In this document: one piece after another, positions 10,802-22,903 of the stretch
Layout of the letters: each line of letters opens with the position of its first letter
Position numbering within the stretch: the stretch's first letter is position 1
DNA from: Sanderia malayensis
Lineage: Eukaryota > Cnidaria > Scyphozoa > Semaeostomeae > Pelagiidae
Length of the DNA stretch: 64,000 nt
Assembly: GCA_013076295.1 (NCBI GenBank)
Contig: RQOL01000466.1
Coordinates: 124,001 to 188,000, forward strand
Direction: 5' to 3'
Made by a program: the position numbers and the translations under genes
The notes under the pieces: generated by a model
Database searches by the model: none
What the model was told of the DNA's origin: nothing
The model's input: only the letters and a program-made list of their open reading frames with translations

Positions 10802-13064
10802 ATGGCATCGTTTATGAAGAACTTTGCATTGCGGAAGATGCTCAAGGCCGCCGCCGCATCTGTCGGTGCTGCCGTGGCTGCCTACGGATCAACGACGACG
10901 CAGTTTTTCGGGGGCGAAATGAAGTGCGCAAATGGACGCCCTGCTTACGAGAAATTCCCGGCAACTGCCGACTTTCCGGACTTAAAAAAGCATAATAACT
11001 GCATGGCCAACCATCTGACACCAAGCTTGTATGCGAAGCTTCGTGATTTGGTGAGTTTAATTTTGTCGCCATATTCATAAGAGTTGATGAGGACTTTTGC
11101 TGTACACTGTATGTGTGATGAGTACACTGTAACAGATAAGTGACATAGAAATGTTAGAATGTGACGTAGGGGTAGAAACTTCAGTTAAAAAAAGTAGAGA
11201 GGTGCAACTCGATCTCACAATATGAACGCATTGGACGGAAGAAATAAGGGAACAGTGTTAGACACTCATATTGGAAAGGGTGAAGGTATAGAGAGGGGAC
11301 GCAGCTTGATTAGAGACAGACATTAGAAGTCAAGGGAAGACAAATTTTACAGTTGGCTATTAGGGTGCATTTGAGAATAGAAGGGCAAATGACAGGGATG
11401 ATAGGGTATGACGTAAGGGGTAAACCATTAGGAGACAGATTGGTAAGCAGGTACAATGGTACAACATTAGAGAGAAGTAGTTGAGGTTAATAGTAGATGG
11501 AGATATTACTTTGTATATACAGGAAACACCATCTGGCTACACCCTTGATCAAGCCATCCAAACCGGAGTGGACAATCCTGGCCATCCGTTCATCACTACC
11601 GTTGGCATCGTTGCTGGCGATGAGGAAAGTTACGATGTGTTCAGCGGGCTTATGGACCCGATTATCCAGGAGAGACACAACGGGTTCAAGAAGACCGACA
11701 ACCATGTCACCGACTTGGACGCTTCCAAGATCAAAGGAGGCAACTTTGATGAGAACTATGTGCTTTCGTCACGTTGTCGCACTGGCCGATCCATCAAGAA
11801 CTACAGCCTGCCTCCACACTGCACTAGAGCCGAACGCAGGGAGGTGGAACGTGTCGTCAAGAATGCGCTTGACAAATTAACCGGTACGCTACAGGTTCAC
11901 TTGCTGCGAATGTTTATGGGCTTTATTTCCTATTTGGGAGTGGAGGCCTTGTTTTCATGCCACTGTCGTCATTTCTGTCTCTTTGTTGCATGCAGGCGAA
12001 ATGAGTGGAAGGTATTATCCACTCAAGGACATGACAGAAAAGGAACAAGATCAATTGATCGAAGATCACTTTTTGTTCGACAAGCCAGTGTCCCCTTTGC
12101 TCACCTGTGCTGGAATGGCCCGCGACTGGCCCGATGGCCGCGGCATCTGGCACAACGACAAGAAGAACTTTCTCGTTTGGGTCAACGAGGAGGACCACAC
12201 CCGTGTCATCTCCATGGAAAAGGGTGGCAACATGAAGCGTGTCTTCGAGAGATTCTGCAACGGCTTGAAGAAGGTCGAAGACATCATCAAGAAAGAGGGA
12301 GAGGGATTCATGTGGTCCAAACATCTTGGTTACATCCTCACCTGCCCATCCAACCTTGGCACTGGACTTAGGGCTGGAGTTCACGTCAAGCTGCCCCATC
12401 TCGCCAAGGTAACGTTGTTACTTAATATTACGGTTTTCTGCGAGCTTAAGTTGATGGAGGTTGGGGTATAAAGTGTAGAGGGGGCTTTTTGCATAACAAT
12501 TACTATTTCTTAGTATCATAGTATCATAGTATCTTGTCTGTTCATTTTTTTAGCACGAGAAGTTTGGCAGCCTCCTCGAACATTTGCGTCTGCAAAAGAG
12601 AGGAACCGGTAAGCTAACGTTGAAGATATTTTGATTAATGACTTATTCATATAATGTAGTACTATATACTATATCTGTATTTGTTTTGTTTTTTTTTTTG
12701 TTATTAGGTGGTGTCGATACCGCTGCAGTTGGTGGTACTTTTGACATCTCCAACTTGGATCGCCTTGGATTCTCAGAAGTAAGTAGTCAAATGCTTCTTC
12801 TTTATTTATTTATCCCTCTTTTGCTTCTCTTTCGTATATTACTTTGCGAGTTACAAGATTTGAAGGGCTTTAACCCTCTCTCTAATTCTTTCACATAGGT
12901 GTAATTTTTGGCTGGGTAACATTCTGTAACTAACTATTTGTGTCTTTTCTCAGGTCCAACTTGTTCAGAAAGTAATCGATGGTGTCAACACTTTAGTCGA
13001 TTTGGAGAAGAACCTGGAGAAAGGGAAGAAGATTGAGCATCTTCTTCCTAAGAATCTCCAGTGA
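10802..13064 (+). CDS. CKMT1: Mitochondrial creatine kinase
   Basis: Six coding exons: 10802-11050, 11523-11883, 11996-12408, 12554-12608, 12708-12778, 12954-13064. Phases close exactly, giving 419 codons plus stop, the usual length of mitochondrial creatine kinases. It would transfer phosphate between MgATP and creatine in the mitochondrial intermembrane space. The first about 30 residues ([20 protein letters not shown] onward) form a basic, Ala-rich presequence. The mature part shows the phosphagen-kinase N domain ([19 protein letters not shown]), the [10 protein letters not shown] loop, SSRCRTGRS in the ATP site, and the active-site Cys in [36 protein letters not shown] is creatine-kinase rather than arginine-kinase style. 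The Cys in SSRCRTGRS replaces the usual Val. The start is chosen because it is the first ATG and yields the presequence. The C-terminus lacks the long Lys tail of vertebrate forms. Confidence 0.95.
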
Positions 13065-15278
13065 GAACAATGCAGCATGCCGGGCTCAGCAATTTGTAAT
13101 GTAATGTGAGTTTGTTTGTCTTGTGTTTGTGTTTGAAAATTGATAAAAAACAAAAAAATAATATATAGAAGAAAAGCCCAAAAAAATTTAATATAGAAGA
13201 AAATCCAAAAAAATTTAATATAGAAGAAAATCCAAAAAAAGTTTATATAGAAGAAAACACCAAAAAAACCAGAAGGGAAGCAAATGCAAGAGTAATGAAC
13301 CATTATTTGTGAAAAGGATAGCATTTTAGTTGTCGTTGTTCGTGCCAGGCATTTTAGTTACTAACTCTACTCTACTAAGTAAACACCATTTTTCATGCTT
13401 TTCTCAACTCTGAGATTATTTGAATAACTACGGAGGTGCAGTTGGTTGTCGTTAACTGTGCATTGCTTTAAGTTGAGTTCAGGGGATGACTCCTTGGCAA
13501 TGTGTAGTTTTCGACTATCTCAGCATTGCTGACGTAATTGTTCAATGAATCTTTGTATGACTTGTACATCTGGGCTTTATCCGCTTGAGGCTGGGTCTGG
13601 CTGGTGTCTTAAAGCCTGTATTGGTTTAGATGCTCTCGTTTGAGCCTTGGGGTTCTTCGGAGTATTTGACTTTATAGTGTGGATAGCACTGGTCTTGTCT
13701 TGTCTGTAGTAGATTTAATTCCATGTCCAAACTCTCCTTCAACTTTTTTTTTTTACACTCATAATACCTTTAGTCTATTTGCTTTTAAGCTTTTCTACCG
13801 CCCCTCTAAACAATTAAAATTCCAGTGCGAAGACAGCTGAAATCCTATTGTTTGATAGGGTGTTTGGTTTTGTGTGGGTCTTGCATTTTGCTTTCCTTCT
13901 CGCCTGAATCCATTTAAAAACATAAAATTTGAATTCAAATGCTATTGAAGTCGTCGAACTTCAATTAGCAATGGCTACTGCACCATTTGATCTTTCTTTC
14001 ATCTTGTTTTTCTTGGTTTATCAAACCATTTGGCACGTCAGTTGTGACAAGTAATTCCAATTGACTTCATCAATTTTCAATTACAAAATATATTTATCGA
14101 TATCATACTAGGGACCTAAGTTGTTTGTGTTTTGTGTTTGTGTATTGCTGAGCCCGGCTTAAAATAAGAATGTAACGTACTTTGTGTGTAAAATGTGTGT
14201 ATAAATATGTGTTAATAATATATGTGAGTGATATCGATACCAATTGACTTTCTATCATTTCGTATACTGCTACAAAAGTGCTTGAAGGTATTTAATACAT
14301 TTCAAGTGTCATGTTGCGTGCTTTATCGCTGCAACTACATTAAGGTTTGCTTGAATGTCAAGATGATACATATATTAAAAAGTGATGACAGAATTTGGAT
14401 GCCGATTTTTACAGAGAAGAAACTATAACATTGTTAGCTGAGGAGTCTTGTCTCTTGGACAAACACAAAAAATTTTTAGAAAAAGTTATAACTAATCTTT
14501 CATCAAGTAGCGACACCGTAATGTAATGTAGCGCAGTTATTTGACATTCGAAATTACATTGTATTACCTAAGTAAATGATATATGGTTTCAACATTAAAA
14601 TTACCAATTACTATTTTTAACCTATTACTTATTTACTTACTTGGTAGAGAGCTTAAAATACTTATTACTTTACTTACTTATTTTTGTGCACAGAACTTAT
14701 TGCATGTGTGCACAAGCGAGAAAATCTTGTGTTGTGTTAAGCTTGGGCCGTGGCTCATTGTAGGTATTGTTTTGCGTTTCTGTTTCCACTATTGAAGTAG
14801 TATTACAATAATTAAAAAATATTGTGATATATAAGATCATGTTGAGATATTTTGCTGAACTTCACCCCGTCTCCTCTTATCGTCCAATTTGGAATGCATG
14901 ATGTTGTTGTTGTTGTATAAAAATATGGCCTAAATCCTTCAAGTTGCTTTGCTTGCCAAGCATTTAAAATGATTTGAAAACAAGACCTGATGCAAGTAGG
15001 TTAGTAACTTTGAAACTTGATAAATACATAACATTATTCCATTCTAGTTATGAAACTAGTTCCATTATCATTCAGTAGTGGAAAGTTTGGTTTCCTTGAG
15101 CATAATCTCTGAGAAATAAGTAGTACCAGATTCTGGAAAACTGAACCAAACAAATGGGCCTTTTTGACCACGCCTACCCCCATTTGCTGTTTCATGGCGA
15201 CATTTCAAATATCAATCTTGCAATATGTGCCATATATTGTCTATTTCTTCAGAGAAAAATTCGAACAGGAATACAACG
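13065..15278. other. Creatine kinase 3' UTR and intergenic DNA
   Basis: No exon recognised. 13160-13267 holds an A-rich tandem repeat of about 29 bp (TATAGAAGAAAA core, about four copies). The 13-mer GCCGGGCTCAGCA near 13079 recurs inverted near 14145. The open frames at 14228-14428 and 14583-14795 have no recognisable product. Confidence 0.5.
13160..13267. repeat. A-rich tandem repeat in creatine kinase 3' UTR
   Basis: Four imperfect units of roughly 29 bp, each with ATATAGAAGAAAA followed by an A run and then TTTAATA. It starts about 95 bp after the creatine kinase stop codon. Confidence 0.8.
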
Positions 15279-17177
15279 ATGTCTTCGTCTGGAGAACAGC
15301 CACTGAGCAAGGATGAAGTTGCATTCATGAGAATTAACTATAGCTCCAAAGGACTACACTGGGAAGAATTAGAGAAGGTGGAACCAATCACAATGTTTGA
15401 TACTTGGTTCAAACTAGCAAAAGATTGTGTAGATATTGTTGAAGCTAATTCAATGTCTCTGGCAACTGTTTCATCGTATGTTTTTATTAATTTTTATTGT
15501 GATTATGTGGTACTTCAGCTCAAGAATGGTTTTGTTTCCAACACAAATGAGAAGCTTACTGGCCAATAATGAGTGATGCTTATACTTATACGATTTTTGC
15601 ATAGGCTTATAGCCTGTAGCAAACTTCTATAGGGACCACACGGGCAAAAGTGAAGGATGTGGGGAAATTTTGTAAAATCTATGAAATGTTAAGTCAAAAC
15701 CCACCAGCAAGCCTATCACTTTTACCCGAGCAGACCCTATCATCATGAAAGTCCGTTCCTCAAATCTATTTTGGCAAAGTCCAGTTATAGTGCAATGTAT
15801 AACAGACCAGGTTGGAATACATGTATGAATTCGCGTACGCGTACCTGCGAGCGGCGTAAATTGACAAGGTGCAAGCTGCGAGTTGATCAAAACTAGAGTG
15901 CGAGCTGCGAGTAGGTATAAATTTATACTTTCAAGCTGGATGCTAATGTTTTGAAATTTTGTCTTTGTTATAGCTTGTATTTTGTTTCTATTCGACAAAT
16001 CCATCTCGTTTTTTTTTATCGGTAATTTTTTGTAGTAACAAAGCTGTAGGTACCTCGCGCGGTAGTGTGAAAACATTTTGTGGGCCTGCGAGTGAAGCTG
16101 ATCCTCGCTGCGAGTTTCATTGATCAGTTGGCCGTGTACGCGTCCTGAGATTAGACATTTATCAAGCAATGATAATATATCTGATTGAATTTTCTTCTTT
16201 TTTAGAGATTGCAAACCATCAGTTCGAATCGTACTAATGAAGGGTTATGATAGAAACGGTTTTAGATTCTTCACAAATTATGAAAGTAGAAAAGGCAAAG
16301 AAATGGCATGTTGCATCAATTGAATAATATATTGTCCATCTTTTATTGAAGAAGTTAATCATTTTAACTTAAAGATGAATTTTCTGAGCTTGTTTCTTTC
16401 TTGCAGGAACAAAATCCTAATGTTGCTATTTTATTCTATTGGGAACCTTTACAGCGACAGGTATTTATCCTCCATAAGCAATTAAACATCAAGAACTAAG
16501 TACTATTTAGTACCAGAATGATACTTTTAATCGATTTAGTACTGCTTTAGAGAACCTTTTTGTTCATTTTCACAGGTTCGTGTGGAAGGTAAAGTTGAGA
16601 AACTTCCAAACGAAGTATCAACTGAATATTTTCATTCTCGTCCAAGAAATAGCCAGCTAGGTGCTCTTGCAAGTAGGCAAAGTGAAGTTATACCGAATAA
16701 AGAGGTTAGCAGCAACTAAGTCTTGGGACTTATTCTCTTTATTGTAATTAAAGACTTAAAATACTGTCTTTCTATCGCAGGTACATCATTTTTCTTAGAT
16801 TTTTTTTTAGTTCGTATCAAATAAATTTCATGAATTGAAAAATGAATATGAAGGAAAAGACATACCCAAACCGGATTGCTGGTAAATATTGTATTGAAAT
16901 TATATTGTATTGGAAGCAATTTCATGCAGTATACTTGTTGCTTTTTTACTCATTTTTCATGAATTTATGACTGTTTCTTTTTAGTTTTTATTTTCTTTTT
17001 TGATACAGGGGAGGATACATTTTAAAGCCAGAACTTTTTGAATTCTGGGCTGGAGGTAAAGGTCGTATGCATGATCGCATTGTGTTTAGGAGACCATCGC
17101 ATGGTGATGACTTGTTAAATGATACACTGACTAAACAGGGAGCAGATGGCTGGTTATATGAATTTCTCTCACCGTGA
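15279..17177 (+). CDS. PNPO: Pyridoxamine/pyridoxine 5'-phosphate oxidase
   Basis: Six exons: 15279-15475, 16206-16305, 16407-16460, 16576-16704, 16811-16881, 17009-17177; 239 codons plus stop. The FMN enzyme oxidises PNP or PMP to pyridoxal 5'-phosphate, the last step of vitamin B6 salvage, in the cytosol. Family landmarks in order: [34 protein letters not shown] (FMN-phosphate region), [32 protein letters not shown], and the C-terminal [10 protein letters not shown] and GWLYEFLSP. It is slightly shorter than human PNPO, without a long N-terminal extension. An in-frame ATG at 15225 exists, but 15279 is closer to the family start. The intron after 16305 begins with GC instead of GT; alignment to the family (KGKEM then EQNP) supports that junction. 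It lies tail-to-tail with the next gene. Confidence 0.95.
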
Positions 17178-17955
17178 AATTGGTATGTGATGCAAATGGT
17201 ATGTGATTCTTGTTTGTGCAAAGTCATTATGTTTCAGCTTGGAACATGCATGTTTGTGCTCAAGGCCAAATATATTGTCCATTAATTTTCTATTAGTCAC
17301 ATTGAAATTAATAAGGGAACTTTTCTCTTCTGCGTTTAATGTATTTATAACCTAGTCATTGTCCTTTAAAACTACAGCTGTCTCCCCTAACAGAATGGAT
17401 ATCATTGATGAATATTTGTAATTTCCACTACCATACATCTCCATAATAATATTTTCCACATTCAGTTCAATCCATTTAATTTTTAATTGCACATATATTT
17501 CCAATTTAGTAGAATGCAAGCAACAACAATTATAGTAAATAGCATTATGAATATGCAAATAAATATTGTCTAATTGTGGTGTTTGGAAATTGTATGTGTA
17601 AGAATTGCTGGAATGGAGCAACTCTTTCAGTAGGTAGATAGGTCAAAGAAAGACCTCACTCTGAATACACCAATTAATACACCAATTGCATCGTACGTCC
17701 TCTAGAGGTCTGGCACTAGTTTTTGGGTGAAAAATTATTTCACCCTCAGCATCTTCGACAGTATTCACACTGTAACGCTGAAAGTTTACTCTCATTTTGT
17801 TCGTATTTTTCACGTTTATATCTTCTTGACGTAGTCTATAATCTTTGGAACAGCTTTCTTAAAAGCTCTTGTAAGTACTAAGCTCTTGCAAAATTCATTT
17901 ACCCCCAACGTCTGTTTGTAATGGTAAATAGTGTATTGGAGACAAAAGGTGGCAT
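17178..17955. other. Convergent intergenic region
   Basis: Lies between the stops of PNPO (+) and the SLC38A11-like gene (-). AT-rich and presumably both 3' UTRs. The minus-strand open frame at 17352-17621 looks like chance sequence. Confidence 0.5.
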
Positions 17956-20900
17956 TTACGTGAAATAAGCTGCAGCTATATCAGTGATATTGTCGTATCC
18001 ATATTCAGTAACATTGTATGTTAGTAATGGATCCAACTCTGCACTTTCATTCAATGCCATCAGTGTAATTAACGGACCAAGTATTTCGTTGCTGCCATTA
18101 CAATAAGGTAGGTATTTCGTGGTGTGGATGCATCGATGTGGCATAAAAATAACCATGACAATGCCCACCAATGCAACAACGAACCCGGCAGATGCAATCA
18201 CCAAACAAGGCAGTTTCTTCAAACTGAATACCGGTTCCTTTGTCAAACGTAGAAAGGTTCCACATGGTATGATAGTTACTGCAAAGAAGATGAAGAAAAA
18301 ACTATCAGCTGCAAGCATTTTTAAATGAGGATTTTTAATTGCTAAAGGCATTATATTAATATACAAACAGAATTGGTTTTATGCTTGGTTAGTGTTTGAT
18401 GCAGTGTTGAATTGAATACATACCAAGAGGATTGGCGAGCAGGAGACCCTGTGGAAAAGATAAGATAATGATAAATATCTAAAAAACATACGTAAATGAT
18501 TATTGTTCGTGTGGTTAATTTATATGAACACTTGCTATGGATTAGATCAAGGTGCCTGCAGTGTATTAACATCCTTCTATATCAAGTTTGTTGGAGAAGC
18601 CACGCCGAGTTAAAACAAGTCCCCAAACTCACCGATATTTCCAGAATCAATGACAAACAATCAATGAACATTGATATTGTACATGCTATTGCAACCAAAG
18701 CTGTTGTCATTGCTATATGAAGTGTTAGTGTTTGTTCTCCTCCGGGGAGTACCAGGCTGCACAGTGTCTACAAAAGGGATTATGATCATGATCATGGGAG
18801 GTGTACCATGTTTTATTGAGCTGGAATTTTTCTTATATATGAAAGGATTAGATTTACGGACCACACGTTTTCTTTATTAGAAATTGTTTTTATTGCATTG
18901 TGTGTTTGTTACCTCTTTTGCTCCATGGCAGTCCAGTGGGTACATTGTGATAACGAGAATGAAAATGAAACTTTTTATCATATTTGCTATATCATCTTCT
19001 TCGCAATAGTTTTCCAAAAAGTCACCTTTAATTTAAAACAGATCTAAATAAAAATTGTACGCAATTGACTGTTTGCTTCATGGCAAAAACTCAAACTTTG
19101 GAATAAAGCAAGTCTTTTGTCACCTTGTACAAGTCCTTTGAAAGTCATGTAACCGATAACACCTAATGATAGTGTCATGAGCAAGCTATATGAGATATTT
19201 GCATAAGAAGCCTTAGTGAAGCGACTTGCAGTTGATTCTGTGACTGATCCGTAGAGAAAATATGAGCTGTGCTGACTGAGGAAAACTGTAACAATAACAA
19301 GTGATGTTAGTGACACAAATGGCTTAAATGAATGAACTCAAATTTTTTAGCTCATTGCAGTTGTTTAAAGAACTAAGGACGCGGGCAAGGCAAGGAATTG
19401 CAATTCAAATTCACGACTTACCAAATGCTATGACACCAACAGCCTACAAAGAAGATTGTGTGTGAGATATTTACAAAAATTTATCGTACCTATATTTCAG
19501 TTGATTAGACACAGGATTTTTGTCAAACTCACTTGAAAAACATTCATGTTTGAGAATCTGAATGGGTTGTGTGTATATGGGCTGCAACAGAAAGATATGA
19601 ATAATAAATATGGTATTGAACTGTGAAACGATACATAAATAGGTGTACACCATAAAGCTACAATTGAAAATCGAGAAACCTTTGGGAATCAAGAACTTAC
19701 ACATGTGGTCCGATCGTTGTCAGTCGCGTCAAGCTGAATACAGTGAGCGTTGTTATACAGAACACTGACACCAGTGAGAACTGTGAAACAAAAAGAAGCA
19801 ACGTGCTAGTAGCTAATATGAAGATGAAAGGATGAAAAGGTGAAAAGAAGAGAACGATGGTGTTGATGATGTTATGGCAAACCTAATGTTACCTTGGATA
19901 ATGTCCTTATGTCTCTTAGCAAACAGAGTGGTAGTAGCATGATCAAGGATATTAAAACGATAGGAAATCTCCTTCCGATTCGCAATACGTCAACATTGCA
20001 GGCTGAAAGTCAATGCGATTTAACATTAAAGCTTGTCGTATATATAAAACTGGAAGTACCAGCGTTGAATTGCTTCATAAAGGCATCACATTCAATACAT
20101 GTGATCATGTGGAGTAGAATTTGTAGAAAATATTTACTTTGCCAATAATGCTGTTTTACTAAAATGCTGATACCTTGTAATATTCTATTGACAATCTTTG
20201 GAAATATGTCGCCCAAGAGCACATGGTAAGTTGACATCACTGCAGAAGAAAATCACAAAATTCTGATTGGAAACAGTTTTGAGAATACGAGTCAAAGAGT
20301 ATAACCAGGTAGCTTATTGTAGCAATTCAAAGAGCTTACCAGATAGATAGAAAAGAAGTTGCATCAAGGAAACAATAATCGAGGCTACTTTTCCAAATGC
20401 TTGTTTTACTATACCCTGTTGAGAAGAGATTGTTTTGCCTGTTACAGACACAACTGGAAGATAAGATAGTTTAGTGGACGATAAAATTACCTACAGCGAG
20501 TTACAGAAACCTTCATTGAATCTGTTTCAAATTGCGGCACCAATCAAGCAATTTCGCTGATTTGAAATTATTTGTGTTGTTATACCTTGTAACTTGTTTC
20601 TTGTGCAAGAATGCTATTTTGAATCAGCAACATTGTACAATAATCTGCAGAAAGGAATAATTTAACAGCTGTTGTAAGGAGCTGTGATCTTGCAGCTATT
20701 TCCTTTAAACAGAAGTAACATTGGTAAATCTACTTATAGCTTACCGATCAGGAAGGCAAAAATGGTTACGAGAATAATACCAATTGGAAACCCGGCCTGC
20801 TTGAAAGCATAAGGAATTCCTGAAACAAGATATTCTTGCTAATTATTTGATCAATTGATTTGTTGATGAACCATGTTTGTTAATTAATGTTATAATTTGA

Positions 20901-21492
20901 TAGTTAGATTGTCATAATAAATTTACCTATCATGGAACCTCCCATCATACAGCGTATGTAAGGTTTATCTGTGTCTGTAACAGCTTCGAATGATTTTTTT
21001 TCCGTTGATTCTTGCGAAGCTTTCGTGACAAAAATTCCTGGCTTCTTCAGGTATTGTTTGAATGGCGAGAAAAATTTCTTCGGTGAGTAAGTTGTCGCGG
21101 TCTGATTCTAAGTGAAAATAGATAAAGTATAAGTAATCTCCATTGATTGAACTAAACTTCTTTCCTTATTGAACAACGAAGCAACGTATTGTTTTAGCAG
21201 AGAAGGTATAATGTATTTTGCACAGGCCTTTTGTTTACCGTTTTGAAATTTAATAATTTCGTCCAATATGTGCCAAAATTGCCAGTGATGCTTTGAACTA
21301 TTGTTTTCTTTTGAGCCTGCGATGGAGAAAACATTCCATTGGGTAATTCTTGTTATATGTTTCTCGATATAACAAAGAATTTTTTGTGCTGATAATGTGA
21401 ATACGTACGTTTGAATTTGCATCAGCTTTTTCTGGTACATACCCAGCCGTTGGCGTAGAAGCGATTTCTCCTTCCATTTCTTTTGCAAACAA
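17956..21492 (-). CDS. SLC38A11: SLC38A11-like sodium-coupled amino-acid transporter
   Basis: Fifteen coding exons in transcript order: 21492-21409, 21107-20927, 20819-20745, 20644-20586, 20415-20340, 20239-20174, 20002-19893, 19780-19701, 19581-19533, 19443-19422, 19285-19124, 19025-18913, 18767-18633, 18448-18424, 18278-17956. Phases all close, giving 519 residues. It is a polytopic membrane protein (about eleven helices expected) that would move neutral amino acids with sodium. Family signatures in order: GIPYAFKQAGFPIGIILVTI, DYCTMLLIQNSILAQ, MSTYHVLLGDIFPKIVNRIL, LLPLCLLRDIRTLSK, AVGVIAF then LSQHSSYFLYGSVTESTASR, GDFLENYC with MYPLDC, and IIPCGTFLRLTKEP. The paralogue match is closest to SLC38A11; other SLC38 members cannot be excluded. 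The N-terminus before the first helix is long. Two exons are tiny (22 and 25 bp). It is divergent from RIF1. Confidence 0.9.
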
Positions 21493-21955
21493 TCACACAA
21501 GTGTACCGAAACGAGCTAGCAAATCGCTGAAACTTTTGCTCAATTGTATTCTGAAGAAACATTTATTTGTCTTAAAACTATACCATTTACAGATACTCCT
21601 GTGTATTACTGCCTTCAGTTGTCTCTGGGTCAAAAGATGATGAAAAACTCGCAAAGGTCAGACGTCGTAGTCAATGCTACCTGTAAGTCCTTACCAATGA
21701 TTTACCATGGCCTATTTGCTAAGTGTTATAATGCTATAATCGTAGATCCCTGAACAAGCTATTTCTAGAGCACACACTAATTGCTGGATTTGTTAGTTGT
21801 AATATGTAGCGTAAAATGCAGAGACTTCAGAGGCGTGTTGAGAGGGGACACTGTCATGAAAAACCAATACCCTTTTTTTATAAGAAACCTAGATCTAGAC
21901 ACCCTAAAATTTAACTACAAGTACAAGTAGAACTACAAGTAAATATTTAAGGTGG

Positions 21956-22041
21956 ACTTTATACGGCCGCGTTTAGGTCGTGTCGAATTTAATTCAAGGA
22001 GAATTTGAATTAAATGCGACCAAAATGCGGCCGTATAAAGT
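21956..22041. repeat. 86-bp hairpin-forming inverted repeat
   Basis: The left arm begins ACTTTATACGGCCGCGTTTA and the right arm is its near reverse complement, ending GCGGCCGTATAAAGT. The centre is near AATTCAAGGAG. It is unusually GC-rich at the ends for this region; likely a small MITE. Confidence 0.75.
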
Positions 22042-22174
22042 AAGCCTAAGAAACATGAGAAATTTCGGAGACACGTTTTTCCCTCACGGATTTAACAAAT
22101 GTCAACTACAGTAAGTATGTTTTATGTGCTAAGCATAACATTGTCGGCTCCACATGACGATTTTTTGCATTTAC

Positions 22175-22399
22175 GATTTTTCTTTGTCATAATACTAATA
22201 TTTTGCCACATCCACGTTTTTTTCTTCGTTTTCACTGCAACCATTTTCATTAAATTAAGAAACTTTTAAGAAACTTTTACAACTAAAATGTGGCTAAAAA
22301 TTAAGAAACTTTTACTACTAGGCCTTGAGCCAGGTTTATTATAAAAAAAAAACGTGGATGTGGCAAAATATTAGTATAGTATTATGACAAAGAAAAATC
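22175..22399. mobile_element. MITE-like inverted repeat
   Basis: About 50-bp inverted arms: left GATTTTTCTTTGTCATAATA through TTTTGCCACATCCACGTTTT; right the reverse complement with a few bases inserted. The interior has repeated AAGAAACTTTTA motifs. No coding potential. Confidence 0.7.
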
Positions 22400-22903
22400 A
22401 AATTGGAAAAACAAATCATTTACTCAAAATAGGCAACCAGCCGTGATAGATTATTATAGAGCTATCTATATTGGGTTTTGTAATTGTTAATATTTTTTAC
22501 ATTTCAGTGGATGGATATTTTTAAGTTTCAGAAATTCCAGAAAATGCCGTTAACAGATTTGTATGTCCCGCCAGGTTGCCTTTCGACCCATGATGCTCTA
22601 AAAATTGCGCCAAATGGCTGCTACCTTTTCGCGGCAGTTTCTCCTAAAAGAAGCATTTTTGGGCACGATAAACTAGGAGGTCTTTTGTAAAGAACCTGTT
22701 CTTTTTGTGGTAATCTGGTTTTTAAACATAATACTATTTTGTGACTGGAAAAGCTGTAGATTTTTGTTCCTCTAGTTATCATTTTACACAGTTTTCAATG
22801 TGTTCACTTTCATGATCTGTCACCCCAAGCCCAACGTTGGCGTGCTTTTGATCCAACACGAGTATTAGGCCGATCTAGGCCAGCCGTGTTTTTAATTGCC
22901 GCA

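Larger units (their letters stand above)
21493..22903. promoter_or_regulatory. Divergent intergenic region between SLC38A11-like and RIF1
   Basis: About 1.4 kb between two oppositely directed start codons, so it should hold both promoters. It contains two inverted-repeat structures (21956-22041 and 22175-22399). An open frame at 22484-22690 follows a good acceptor (TTTACATTTCAG at 22495-22506) and contains ALKIAPNGCYLFAAV, which vaguely recalls a WD repeat strand. I cannot assign it; it could belong to a RIF1 5' UTR. Confidence 0.45.

Noticed and set aside
11923..12399. 158-codon minus-strand frame in creatine kinase
   Set aside because: Antisense shadow of creatine kinase exon 3.
13079..14157. 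13-bp inverted pair (GCCGGGCTCAGCA) about 1 kb apart as a transposon
   Set aside because: No extended termini or target duplication; probably coincidence or a much-decayed element.
15627..16214. 195-codon minus-strand open frame
   Set aside because: It lies inside PNPO intron 1, overlaps the next acceptor, and has no recognisable sequence. Likely chance.
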